A stretch of 55,499 bases of DNA. Source: an uncultured Bacteroidota bacterium. GTDB lineage: Bacteria > Bacteroidota > Bacteroidia > Flavobacteriales > Flavobacteriaceae. The notes beneath the pieces were generated by a model, which was not told the origin of the DNA, did not search any database, and was given only the letters and a program-made list of their open reading frames with translations. A program made the translations under genes and the position numbers. Location: the NCBI GenBank assembly GCA_903842575.1, contig CAIMMM010000141.1:1-55499 (forward strand), written 5' to 3'. Numbering within the stretch: position 1 is the stretch's first letter; each line of letters starts with the position of its first letter. Shown piece after piece: positions 38,240 through 46,994 of the stretch.

Positions 38240-39511
38240 ATGACCGTAGATTTACTACTCGGGTTACAATGGGGAGACGAAGGAAAAGGAAAAATAGTTG
38301 ACGTTCTTACTTCAAAATATGACATTATTGCTCGTTTTCAAGGCGGACCCAACGCCGGACATACATTAGAATTTGACGGCATCAAACACGTTTTAAGAAC
38401 AATTCCTTCGGGGATTTTTCACGATAACAACATTAACATTATTGGAAATGGAGTCGTAATTGATCCCGTAGTTTTTAAAAGCGAAGTGGATGGTTTGGCA
38501 AAATTCAACATCGATATATATTCCCGTTTAATCATTTCACGTAAAGCCCATTTAATTCTTCCAACGCACCGTTTACTAGATGCCGCTTCGGAAGCATCCA
38601 AAGGAAAAGCCAAAATTGGTTCCACCTTAAAAGGAATTGGACCAACCTATATGGACAAAACGGGTAGAAACGGAATTCGTGTTGGCGATATTGAACTCAA
38701 CGATTTCAAAGAAAGATATCGTGCCCTGGCAGACAAGCATGAAGCCATGATTTCATTCTACGATGTTGCTATTCAATATAATTTACCGGAACTAGAAAAA
38801 GAATTTTTTGATGCCATTGAAGATTTAAAAAAATTCACCTTAATAGACAGCGAAGAATATTTGGCACAAGCCCAAAAAGCTGGCAAATCCATTCTTTGTG
38901 AAGGTGCTCAAGGTTCATTATTGGATGTCGATTTTGGAACCTATCCTTTTGTAACTTCCTCCAATACTACTGCGGCAGGTGCTTGCACAGGTTTAGGAAT
39001 TGCCCCCAATAAAATAAAAGAAGTATATGGTATTTTCAAAGCCTATACCACTCGTGTCGGAAGCGGTCCTTTTCCAACCGAAGATTTTGGTGATGCCGGT
39101 GATACAATGGCAAGCGTTGGTAACGAATTTGGTTCGGTTACCGGTAGAAAACGCCGTTGTGGTTGGTTGGATTTAGTAGCGTTGAAATATGCCATACAAA
39201 TCAACGGAGTAACCCAATTAATGATGATGAAAGGCGATGTCTTATCGGGGTTTGATACTTTAAAAGTTTGCACTTCCTATAATTATAAAGGTGAAATAAT
39301 CCACCATTTACCGTATAATATTGAAGAAGAAAATGTCACGCCAATTTATACCAAATTCAAAGGTTGGCAAGCCGATTTAACAGATTTAACCACTTTTGAG
39401 AGTTTACCAAAAGAATTGAAAGACTACATCGAATTCATAGAAACTATTGTTGAAGTTCCCATAAAAATTGTCTCTGTTGGACCGGATAGAAAACAGACGA
39501 TAACAAGATAA
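38240..39511 (+). CDS. purA: Adenylosuccinate synthetase
   Basis: Joins IMP and aspartate with GTP to form adenylosuccinate, the first step from IMP to AMP. 423 residues, full length. The N-terminal phosphate loop GLQWGDEGKGK has the catalytic Asp; the NAGHT motif has the catalytic His. Later motifs are STLKGIGPTYMDK, EGAQGSLLDVDFGTYPFVTSS and TRVGSGPFPTE, then VTGRKRRCGWLD. No other purine gene is near. Position after the Fur-family gene and the small membrane gene suggests a shared transcript. It ends at a strong terminator. Confidence 0.97.
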   Translation: MTVDLLLGLQWGDEGKGKIVDVLTSKYDIIARFQGGPNAGHTLEFDGIKHVLRTIPSGIFHDNNINIIGNGVVIDPVVFKSEVDGLAKFNIDIYSRLIISRKAHLILPTHRLLDAASEASKGKAKIGSTLKGIGPTYMDKTGRNGIRVGDIELNDFKERYRALADKHEAMISFYDVAIQYNLPELEKEFFDAIEDLKKFTLIDSEEYLAQAQKAGKSILCEGAQGSLLDVDFGTYPFVTSSNTTAAGACTGLGIAPNKIKEVYGIFKAYTTRVGSGPFPTEDFGDAGDTMASVGNEFGSVTGRKRRCGWLDLVALKYAIQINGVTQLMMMKGDVLSGFDTLKVCTSYNYKGEIIHHLPYNIEEENVTPIYTKFKGWQADLTDLTTFESLPKELKDYIEFIETIVEVPIKIVSVGPDRKQTITR

Positions 39512-39515
39512 AAAC

Positions 39516-39545
39516 AAAAAACCTTTCGCTGAAAGGTTTTTTTTA
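39516..39545. terminator. Bidirectional terminator between purA and amylase
   Basis: AAAACCTTTC (39518-39527), loop GCT, GAAAGGTTTT (39531-39540): a perfect ten-base stem with T runs on the plus strand and A runs (T on the minus strand) at the other side. It serves both purA (+) and the convergent amylase gene (-). Confidence 0.88.
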
Positions 39546-39552
39546 TACATAG

Positions 39553-41430
39553 CTACATTTTAAAAATATAAGACTCCGAAGGTGCAATTTTTATTACCAT
39601 AGTTCCAACTCCATTTTGGACTTGAAGTATTGTAGATTTATTATTAAAAAGTTGGTCATTTACTTTATAGGCACCCTCTTTTATCTTCCATTTTGAAATT
39701 ACATCGGCTGGAATTTTTAAAATAAAATTGCTTGTTTTTAACCAGGAGAAATTCACCACAATAATTAGTTTTTCATTCGCTGACCAGCGCACATAAGAAT
39801 AGATTCCGGCATCATAGCCTACTGTTTCGTTACGATTTTCGGTTTGAATTTCTTGAAATTTGCCCATCAAAGCATCGCTTTTCAAAGAGAAATTAAGCAA
39901 TCTTTTATAGAAATCGCGCAGTTCTTTTTCACTGTCTGACAATTTACCGCCGTCAAATTTCCCATCATTCATCCAGCGTTGGTGATTGGGAACGCCTACG
40001 TAATCAAAAATACTCGTGCGGGAGCGCGTTCCGAAACCTCCGTTAACCTCTCCGGCTTCACCCACTTCCTGTCCAAAATAAACCATCGTTGGCGCCGTGT
40101 TTATCGTAGTAGAAACGACCATTAACGGTTTTCCTTTTTCGGGCGAACCGGCAAACTCAGGGCTTGCTAAACGTTGTTCATCATGATTGTCCAAAAAGTG
40201 CAACATGTGATGCTCAATATCTGCCATATTATTTTGAATTTCCGAAAGTCCATCAGGATTCTTTTTCCCTTGAATAATGTCTTTCAAATAATCGTAGGTT
40301 TCCACTTTGTCATACAAATAATCCATCTTCCCAAAGTTGATGTAGTTTCTGTATTCCTTTGGATTATACACTTCCGCAATGATAAAAGCATCTGGTTTTC
40401 TCATTTTTATCGCCGAATTCATGTAGCTCCAAAACTCATAAGGCACCATTTCCGCCATGTCATATCTAAAACCATCAACACCTTTGCCCAACCAAAACAA
40501 CGCAATATCACGGAACTTTATCCAAGAATTAGGAACGTCTTTTCCCTTCCAATAGGCAAAATGTTCCTTATAGGATTTCTTGTCATAACCGGCAGGCAAC
40601 TCTGGGAAATCCTTGCTTCCATCTGGTTTGATACCATAATTTACTTTTACCGTTTCATACCAATCGTTGCTATCCGGCTTTGATTTTCGGGAACCATTTC
40701 CTGTCCATTTTGCTGGATTTTCAATGAATTTCCCATCACTTAATGGATTCGCCTCACCATTCAAAGGCTTATACGTGTCCGATGTAGGCACTTCAAAAGG
40801 CGTATTGGGGATATAATAAAAATTGTTATTTCTATCGTATTCTATGGAAGTATCATCATCGGCACCAAAATCGCGAACGCCTTTTGGATTATTGGTTCCT
40901 TTATAATTTCTGGCAATATGATTCGGAACTATATCGATGATTACTTTCAGATTATTCTTGTGGGTTCGGACAATCAAAGCTTCAAATTCTTCCATCCGCT
41001 TGGCCGGATTAACTGCTAAATCGGGATTTACATTGTAGTAATCTTTAACGGCATAAGGTGAACCTGCTCTACCTTTCACCACATCGGGATCATCATTGGA
41101 AATGCCATATTTCGTGTAATCATTTATTACACAATGATGTGGAACACCAGTATACCAAACATAGGAAACACCTAGCTTTTTTATCTCTTGTAATGCTTTA
41201 TCGGTAAAATCATTGAACTTCCCAACACCATTCTCTTCAATAGTTCCCCAAGGTTTGTTGGTGGTATTTTTATTGCCAAATAATCGTGTGAAAACTTGAT
41301 ACACTACTTCTTTTTTGGGTTGTTGTACAACTACCATTTTATTCTTCATAACAGATTTTGGTTTATTTTGAGCAAAAGTCATATGGATGGTACAACTCAA
41401 TACAAATAGCAATAACACGATTTTTTTCAT
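39553..41430 (-). CDS. Secreted alpha-amylase family glycosidase (GH13)
   Basis: 625 residues from ATG 41430 with a signal peptide ending near MTFAQ. The GH13 TIM barrel has its four conserved regions: DIVPNH, GVDGFRYDMAEM with the nucleophile Asp324, FIIAEVY with the acid/base Glu353, and FLDNHDEQ with Asp417. A C-terminal beta domain follows. The frame goes up to TTG 41460, but the Lys-rich signal peptide starts at 41430. A -7 box TATATTTG lies 40 bases upstream on the minus strand (41471-41478). Unlike many Bacteroidota amylases it is not in a SusCD locus; it may degrade starch or malto-oligosaccharides in the periplasm or outside. No T9SS sorting domain is seen. Confidence 0.9.
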   Translation of the reverse strand: MKKIVLLLFVLSCTIHMTFAQNKPKSVMKNKMVVVQQPKKEVVYQVFTRLFGNKNTTNKPWGTIEENGVGKFNDFTDKALQEIKKLGVSYVWYTGVPHHCVINDYTKYGISNDDPDVVKGRAGSPYAVKDYYNVNPDLAVNPAKRMEEFEALIVRTHKNNLKVIIDIVPNHIARNYKGTNNPKGVRDFGADDDTSIEYDRNNNFYYIPNTPFEVPTSDTYKPLNGEANPLSDGKFIENPAKWTGNGSRKSKPDSNDWYETVKVNYGIKPDGSKDFPELPAGYDKKSYKEHFAYWKGKDVPNSWIKFRDIALFWLGKGVDGFRYDMAEMVPYEFWSYMNSAIKMRKPDAFIIAEVYNPKEYRNYINFGKMDYLYDKVETYDYLKDIIQGKKNPDGLSEIQNNMADIEHHMLHFLDNHDEQRLASPEFAGSPEKGKPLMVVSTTINTAPTMVYFGQEVGEAGEVNGGFGTRSRTSIFDYVGVPNHQRWMNDGKFDGGKLSDSEKELRDFYKRLLNFSLKSDALMGKFQEIQTENRNETVGYDAGIYSYVRWSANEKLIIVVNFSWLKTSNFILKIPADVISKWKIKEGAYKVNDQLFNNKSTILQVQNGVGTMVIKIAPSESYIFKM

Positions 41431-41470
41431 TGGATTTTTATTTGTTAATTGGAGTAACAAGTCTTAGTTA

Positions 41471-41555
41471 CAAATATAGAGAAATGCATTAATTTTTAAG
41501 GACTAATAAATAATTCTTAATAAATATTTTCATTGTACCTAAATTCATAAATTTG
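41471..41555. promoter_or_regulatory. Divergent -7 boxes between amylase and OstA-like gene
   Basis: TATATTTG on the minus strand (41471-41478) for the amylase gene and TAAATTTG on the plus strand (41548-41555) for the OstA-like gene. Both are exact -7 matches, but no TTG is at the expected distance for either. Confidence 0.45.
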
Positions 41556-41565
41556 ACAAAAATTA

Positions 41566-43239
41566 ATGCACTTGAAAAAGCTACTTTTTAGTATTGGAAT
41601 TTTACTTACTGTTCTCACCCATTTACACGCTCAAAAAACGTCTAAAATTAATGTGGAATATTCCGATTTTGCCGATATCAATCAAACCGAAATACCCGAT
41701 GCTTTACTTCTTCGAGGAAATGTTAGAGTAAGTCATGAAGGTGTTGTATTTACGTGTAACAAAGCCTATTTTTTTCAAAAAGAAAACTATATCAAAGCTT
41801 TCGGTGATGTCCAGATGGTACAAGGTGATACCTTGTTTTTAAATAGCAAATATGCCGAATACAATGGCGAAGTAAAACAAGCTTATGCCACAGGAAATGT
41901 GGTGATGCGTTCTACAGAATCGACTTTAAAAACCGACACCATTAACTTTGACAGAAACACGCAGGAAGCCTATTACAATTCCTATGGTACAATTACGAGC
42001 CGAGAAAACACCTTAAAAAGTAAATCGGGCCGTTATTTTGCCAACGAAAAAAAGTTTAAATTTTTGACAACCGTTACGATTACCAATCCCAAATATGTCA
42101 TAAAATCAAACCATTTGGACTATTATACCAATTCGGGTCACTCCTATTTGTTTGGTCCATCCACCATCACGAGTAAGGAAAATTTCATTTACACCGAAAA
42201 AGGTTTTTATGATACCAAGAAGAATTTGGCGCACTTTAAAAGGAAATCGTATATCAAATACAAGGACCGACTCATCGAAGGAGACAGTTTGTACTATGAT
42301 AGAAACCGAGAATTTGCCTCCGCAACCAATAATGTCAAAATTACTGATTCCATAAACAAAGGAGTTATTAGAGGGCATTATGCCGAATTGTATAAAAATC
42401 AAGATTCGATGTATGTTACCAAAAGAGCTGTGGCCATCAATTTGGTTGAAAAAGATTCGGTTTATATTCATGGTAAAAAATTGCTGGTGACAGGTAAAAC
42501 AGGTAATCGGATTCTACGTGCTTTTAATAATGTGCGGTTTTACAAGAAGGATTTGAGCGGAAAATGTGATTCAATACATTCCAATCAAAAAATTGGACTC
42601 ACCAAGCTCATTGGCAAACCCATACTTTGGAATTATGAAAACCAAATGACCGGTGATATAATGCATCTTATTGGCAATAACCAAACTGAAAAACTCGATT
42701 CGTTAAAGGTTTTAAACAATGCTTTTATAATCTCCAAAGACACACTTGGCGCAGGCTACAATCAAGTCAAAGGGCAAAATCTCTATGGTAAATTTGTGGA
42801 CAGCAAACTCCATGAAGTGGATATCATCAAGAATACAGAAGTTATTTATTTTATGCGAAATGATGACCATGAACTGATTGGGATTAACAAAAGTGTGAGC
42901 AGTAAAATCAATATGATTTTGGATAAGAACACTATAGAAACCATTACTATGTACAACCAAGTGGATGGTGATATTTATCCCGAAAAAGATTTGCCCGAAA
43001 ACGCCCGAAAACTACGAGGGTTCATTTGGCGGGAAGACGAACGAATAAAATCCAAGGATGATATTTTCCCTCCTGAGGAAAACGAACTCGATGCTAAAAT
43101 TCAGGCCGAGAAAAAGGCCGAAATGTTAGAAGAAAACACTCCAATGGAACCTAGTAAAGAAACTTTGGACTATGATAAGAACAACCCGAAACCAAAGGCT
43201 GAACTCAGTGATGATAATTCAAAACCCGTTGTAAAATAG
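41566..43239 (+). CDS. OstA/LptA-like LPS transport protein
   Basis: 557 residues with a signal peptide (MHLKKLLFSIG start, cleavage near HLHAQ). The mature part shows repeated beta-strand units of the OstA jelly-roll kind: DALLLRGNVRVSHEGVVFTCNKAYFF, IKAFGDVQMVQGDTLFLNSKYAEYNGE, NVKITDSIN, TKRAVAINLVEKDSVYIHGKKL. This points to the LptA/LptD N-terminal fold that carries LPS across the periplasm. The C-terminus (about 480-557) is a charged, low-complexity tail (EERIK, DAKIQAEKKAEM, NNPKPKAELSDDN). Longer than E. coli LptA, as is usual for OstA-like proteins of Bacteroidota. Role in LPS or lipid transport inferred. Confidence 0.82.
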   Translation: MHLKKLLFSIGILLTVLTHLHAQKTSKINVEYSDFADINQTEIPDALLLRGNVRVSHEGVVFTCNKAYFFQKENYIKAFGDVQMVQGDTLFLNSKYAEYNGEVKQAYATGNVVMRSTESTLKTDTINFDRNTQEAYYNSYGTITSRENTLKSKSGRYFANEKKFKFLTTVTITNPKYVIKSNHLDYYTNSGHSYLFGPSTITSKENFIYTEKGFYDTKKNLAHFKRKSYIKYKDRLIEGDSLYYDRNREFASATNNVKITDSINKGVIRGHYAELYKNQDSMYVTKRAVAINLVEKDSVYIHGKKLLVTGKTGNRILRAFNNVRFYKKDLSGKCDSIHSNQKIGLTKLIGKPILWNYENQMTGDIMHLIGNNQTEKLDSLKVLNNAFIISKDTLGAGYNQVKGQNLYGKFVDSKLHEVDIIKNTEVIYFMRNDDHELIGINKSVSSKINMILDKNTIETITMYNQVDGDIYPEKDLPENARKLRGFIWREDERIKSKDDIFPPEENELDAKIQAEKKAEMLEENTPMEPSKETLDYDKNNPKPKAELSDDNSKPVVK

Positions 43240-43300
43240 TGTTCAGTGTTCAGATTAAAATGTGTATTTCGGGAATCAAATAACCAAATTTTACCAAATA

Positions 43301-44491
43301 TTGAAACAAGACTTCCTAAAATACCAAGCACAAACTTCACCATATCCTTTGGGTATGGAAGTTTCCCATGCTGTTGGGTCATACATCTATGATACGAATA
43401 ACAAAAAATATTTAGATTTTGTTGCGGGTGTTTCGGCTTGCGCCTTAGGACATCAACATCCGCGTGTGAATGAAGCCATAAAAAACCAGTTGGATAAATA
43501 TTCCCATGTGATGGTATATGGTGAATATGCACAGCATCCTGCGGTAGAATATTGCAAATTATTGGTATCGCTTTTACCTCCCGAATTGAATAAAATTTAT
43601 TTGGTCAATTCAGGCACTGAAGCTTGCGAAGGTGCTTTAAAACTCGTTCGACGCGTTACGGGAAGAAGTCAATTGATATCTTGTCACAATGCCTATCATG
43701 GCAATACCATGGGTTCCATGAGTGTTATGGGATTTGAAGAACGCAAACAAATTTTTAGACCGTTAATTCCCGATGTGGATTTTATCACGTTCAACAACGA
43801 AGCCGATTTACAAAAAATTACCTCCAAAACAGCAGGGGTAATTCTAGAGAGTATTCAAGGTGGTGCCGGCTTTATTCAACCCACTAATGATTTTCTATTA
43901 AAAGTAAAACAACGTTGTGAAGCCGTTGGTGCTTTATTGATTGTTGACGAAATTCAGCCCGGGTTTGGAAGAACAGGGAAGTTATTCGGATTTGAAAACT
44001 ATAATGTCATTCCCGATGTGGTTATTATTGGCAAAGGAATGGGGGGCGGAATGCCTGTTGGAGGTTTCATTGCCAATGAAAAACACATGGATTTATTGAG
44101 TCATGATCCCAAATTGGGACACATCACTACTTTTGGAGGTCATCCTGTCATAGCGGCAGCTTGTTTAGCGACTTTGCAGGAAATTACCGAAACCGACTTA
44201 ATACAACAAACTTTAGTGAAAGAAAAACTGTTTCGGGAGCTTTTGGTACATCCTTTGATAGAGGAAATTCGAGGTAAAGGTTTGATGCTAGTTGCAATGA
44301 CAAAAAATTCAGAAATCACTAATCAGGTAATTTTCAAATGTCAAGATAAAGGATTGATTTTATTTTGGCTGCTTTTTGAAGGTTGCGCCATTCGAATAAC
44401 CCCACCGTTAACGATTACCGAAGCGGAAATAAAAGAAGGTTGTGCCATCATTCTAGAAGCGATGAACGAAGTAATGACTGAGAATTGTTAA
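43301..44491 (+). CDS. Class III pyridoxal-phosphate aminotransferase
   Basis: 396 residues if read from TTG at 43301. Fold type I class III enzyme: VNSGTEACEGALKL binds phosphate, DEIQPGFGRTG holds Asp216, and the PLP lysine is Lys245 in IIGKGMGGGMPVGG. These enzymes act on ornithine, 4-aminobutyrate or similar omega-amino substrates; databases often name this group aspartate aminotransferase family. There is no in-frame ATG before the core. GTG at 43262 would add 13 residues, but the TTG gives MKQDFLKYQAQTSPYPLG, which fits the N-terminus I recall for relatives. The substrate cannot be decided. Confidence 0.85.
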   Translation: MKQDFLKYQAQTSPYPLGMEVSHAVGSYIYDTNNKKYLDFVAGVSACALGHQHPRVNEAIKNQLDKYSHVMVYGEYAQHPAVEYCKLLVSLLPPELNKIYLVNSGTEACEGALKLVRRVTGRSQLISCHNAYHGNTMGSMSVMGFEERKQIFRPLIPDVDFITFNNEADLQKITSKTAGVILESIQGGAGFIQPTNDFLLKVKQRCEAVGALLIVDEIQPGFGRTGKLFGFENYNVIPDVVIIGKGMGGGMPVGGFIANEKHMDLLSHDPKLGHITTFGGHPVIAAACLATLQEITETDLIQQTLVKEKLFRELLVHPLIEEIRGKGLMLVAMTKNSEITNQVIFKCQDKGLILFWLLFEGCAIRITPPLTITEAEIKEGCAIILEAMNEVMTENC

Positions 44492-44540
44492 TTAAATTGT
44501 TTACAACAATATCCTTTTTTTTAGTAAAACCTCAAAGTGA

Positions 44541-44561
44541 ATACTTACTTTTATTAAGTAT
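44541..44561. repeat. Inverted repeat in the leader of the TPR gene
   Basis: ATACTTA (44541-44547) and TAAGTAT (44555-44561) form a perfect seven-base inverted repeat. A -7-like TACTTTTA lies inside it at 44546-44553, so a protein bound to the palindrome would cover the promoter. It is 18 bases before the ATG at 44579. Confidence 0.4.
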
Positions 44562-44578
44562 AATTTTAAACCTACATT

Positions 44579-45979
44579 ATGCAATTGAGCGACGAAGAAG
44601 AAAACTACAACTTATCCTTAAAGAAATTTGAATCGATGTTGAAAACCAACAAAGTTTTATTTTTCGATTCTGAGGAGTTCGAGGAAATCATTCTACATTA
44701 CCTCGATATTGGCAAAGCGACTTTAGCAAAAAAAGCGTTAAAATTAGCTTTGGAACAACACCCAAAATCTACGGGTTTAAAATTGGTTCAGGTTGAAATG
44801 TTGGTTTATGATGAAAAGCTGGACCAAGCCGAAAAATTACTCAACGAATTGTACGCAATTGAACCCACCAACGAAGAAATCTTTATTCAAAAAGCCAGTA
44901 TTTATTCTAAAAGAGACCAACATGAAAAGGCGGTTGAATACTTAAACATAGCTTTAAAACATACGGAAGATTATGCCGATGTGTATAATTTAATTGGAAT
45001 GGAATATCTTTTCATGGACAATTTGGAAATGGCAAAAGAGAACTTCATCAAATGCTTAGAAGAAGATTTGGAAGATCAATCGGCGCTATACAATGTGGTG
45101 TATTGTTTTGAGTTCTTAGACCAAAACCTGGAAGCCATCGAATACCTCAAAGAATACACTGACCGAAGTCCTTATAGCGAAATTGCTTGGCACCAAATGG
45201 GAAGATTATATTATGGCATTAAAGAATATGAAAATGCGGTAAGAGCTTTTGAATTTGCTACCTATATTGACGAAGAGTTTTTAGGTGCTTACATGGAAAA
45301 AGGGAAAGCATTAGAAAGATTAAAACGATACGAAGAAGCAATTGAAAGTTACAATAGAACCATTGAACTAGATGACCCTACTTCCTATGCTTTATTGCGA
45401 ATTGGAAAATCCTATGAAAAATTAGGAAACAAAACCCAAGCTTTAAAATATTTCAATAAAACAGTTCACGAAGATCCCTTATTAGACAAAGGTTGGATTG
45501 CTATTACCGATTTCTATGTACGTCAAAAAAACTACCAAAAAGCCTTGTTTTATGTAAATAAAGCACTTGCTATTGACGATCAAAATCGATTGTATTGGAA
45601 ACGATACGGCTCCATTAACAAAGCCATTAACCTTTACGAAGAAGCAGAATATGGCTATAGAAAAGCAGTAGAACTTGGCGATTATCAATTAGACACTTGG
45701 TTGTTTTGGGTAGATATGATGCAGTTTTTGGGCGAATTCAATAATGCTGTTCTGACATTAATACAAGCTACCGAATATTTCCCTGAAGAGTATGAAATAG
45801 AATATCGTTTGGCAGGTTTGTATTTGATGCTGAATGAAAAAGAAAAAGGCTATTACCACTTGAGTAATGGTTTACGTTTGAATTATAAAAATCAAACTCT
45901 TTTGCAAGACCTATTTCCTATAGTATGGGATCGAAAAATAGTGCAACGCTATATTGCCAAATTCAAAAAACCAGAATAA
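44579..45979 (+). CDS. Cytoplasmic TPR-repeat protein
   Basis: 466 residues, no signal peptide. About ten TPR units run through the chain, for example ADVYNLIGMEYLFMDNLEMAKENFIKCL, YGIKEYENAVRAFEFATYID and KGKALERLKRYEEAIESYNRTIEL. It is acidic in the first 60 residues. A scaffold for protein-protein contacts is all that can be said. The stop codon is directly followed by the aroE ATG, so the two are translated from one transcript. Alternative names would only reflect the repeats. Confidence 0.85.
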   Translation: MQLSDEEENYNLSLKKFESMLKTNKVLFFDSEEFEEIILHYLDIGKATLAKKALKLALEQHPKSTGLKLVQVEMLVYDEKLDQAEKLLNELYAIEPTNEEIFIQKASIYSKRDQHEKAVEYLNIALKHTEDYADVYNLIGMEYLFMDNLEMAKENFIKCLEEDLEDQSALYNVVYCFEFLDQNLEAIEYLKEYTDRSPYSEIAWHQMGRLYYGIKEYENAVRAFEFATYIDEEFLGAYMEKGKALERLKRYEEAIESYNRTIELDDPTSYALLRIGKSYEKLGNKTQALKYFNKTVHEDPLLDKGWIAITDFYVRQKNYQKALFYVNKALAIDDQNRLYWKRYGSINKAINLYEEAEYGYRKAVELGDYQLDTWLFWVDMMQFLGEFNNAVLTLIQATEYFPEEYEIEYRLAGLYLMLNEKEKGYYHLSNGLRLNYKNQTLLQDLFPIVWDRKIVQRYIAKFKKPE

Positions 45980-46720
45980 ATGTCTCAAAGACACTATGGT
46001 CTAATCGGCAGAAACATTGCCTATTCTTTTTCTAAAAAATACTTTACCGATAAATTTGCCCTGGGCAGTTTAGAGGATTGTTTCTATAACATTTTTGATT
46101 TACCAACGCTTGAAGCATTTCCAAAACTAATTGCCGAAAATCCCAATTTAAAAGGATTAAACGTTACCATTCCCTATAAAGAAGCCATACTTCCGTATTT
46201 GCATAAATTGTCGAAAAGTGCGGCACAAATTGGAGCGGCAAACGTGATTCGATTGACCAAAAAAGGAAAACTAAAAGGCTACAACTCGGATTATTATGGT
46301 TTTATGAAATCCTTAAAACCTTTGTTGGAATCCCATCATAAGAAAGCACTGATTTTGGGTACAGGTGGAGCGGCAAAAGCCGTTGCCTTTGCACTCAATA
46401 AGCTGGGGATTTTACACACATTTGTATCAAGGGAAGCCACCGAAAAAACCATTGATTACAACAGAATCAACGCCACGACTTTTGACAATTACCACATTAT
46501 AATAAACTGCACGCCCTTGGGCACAAGCCCAAACATAAAAGAATTTCCTCCAATTCCCTATGAATTTTTCACCAACAAGCACATTGCTTTTGATTTGGTT
46601 TACAATCCTGAGGAAACTGTTTTCCTAAAGAAAGCCAAAAAGAAAGGAGCCGTTACCAAAAACGGTTATGACATGTTGGTTTTCCAAGCTGAAAAAGCAT
46701 GGAAGATTTGGAATAAATAG
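45980..46720 (+). CDS. aroE: Shikimate dehydrogenase
   Basis: Reduces 3-dehydroshikimate to shikimate with NADPH in aromatic amino acid and folate precursor synthesis. 246 residues, a little shorter than E. coli AroE. The substrate domain has YSFSKKYF (serines at 16 and 18), NVTIPYK with the catalytic Lys67, and YNSDYYGF with Asp104. The cofactor loop GTGGAAKA is at 127-134. The C-terminal GYDMLVFQAEKAW is the family ending. The ATG is adjacent to the TPR gene's stop with no gap. Identity secure. Confidence 0.95.
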   Translation: MSQRHYGLIGRNIAYSFSKKYFTDKFALGSLEDCFYNIFDLPTLEAFPKLIAENPNLKGLNVTIPYKEAILPYLHKLSKSAAQIGAANVIRLTKKGKLKGYNSDYYGFMKSLKPLLESHHKKALILGTGGAAKAVAFALNKLGILHTFVSREATEKTIDYNRINATTFDNYHIIINCTPLGTSPNIKEFPPIPYEFFTNKHIAFDLVYNPEETVFLKKAKKKGAVTKNGYDMLVFQAEKAWKIWNK

Positions 46721-46752
46721 CTATATTTATACTAAAATACAATTAATACGAA

Positions 46753-46980
46753 ATGAACTTCCCTTGGTTTAAGCGTATCGGAATCTTTTTCATTCCCATA
46801 ACCATAATGGGATGGATATTGTTTATGGTGTGTATTGCCTATGCTGTTTATGTATTTATAGACATTGACAGCAGGTCGCATTCAGTGAGTGATACTTTAA
46901 TCAACTTTGTATTCAATCTGTTTGTCCTTGGCATTGTCTATAGTTTATTGGCTTTCTTAACTACCAAAACGCTAAAATAA
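46753..46980 (+). CDS. Small membrane protein, two helices
   Basis: 75 residues. Two hydrophobic helices (about 8-33: IGIFFIPITIMGWILFMVCI; about 48-70: LINFVFNLFVLGIVYSLLAFL) are joined by a short polar loop with DIDSRSHSVSD. It starts 32 bases after aroE on the same strand. The size and clean two-helix shape suggest a real gene, but I do not recognise the family. Confidence 0.7.
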   Translation: MNFPWFKRIGIFFIPITIMGWILFMVCIAYAVYVFIDIDSRSHSVSDTLINFVFNLFVLGIVYSLLAFLTTKTLK

Positions 46981-46994
46981 AACCTGTTTTATTT
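46975..46994. terminator. AT-only hairpin across two convergent stops
   Basis: AAATAAAA (46975-46982), loop CCTG, TTTTATTT (46987-46994): a perfect eight-base stem. It covers the stop codon at 46978-46980 (+) and the stop of the convergent phosphatase gene at 46989-46991 (-). Pairing is weak, so only a possible bidirectional terminator. Confidence 0.4.

Noticed and set aside
40174..40683. A 169-codon plus-strand frame inside the amylase gene
   Set aside because: It is fully antisense to the GH13 catalytic region, has no recognisable domain and no promoter. An open antisense frame of this length can occur by chance in a long gene.
42106..42471. A 121-codon minus-strand frame in the OstA-like gene
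   Set aside because: Antisense shadow; the plus strand carries a well-formed signal peptide and OstA repeats.
43170..43532. A 120-codon minus-strand frame across the OstA-like and aminotransferase genes
   Set aside because: It is antisense to two supported genes and its product has no family features.
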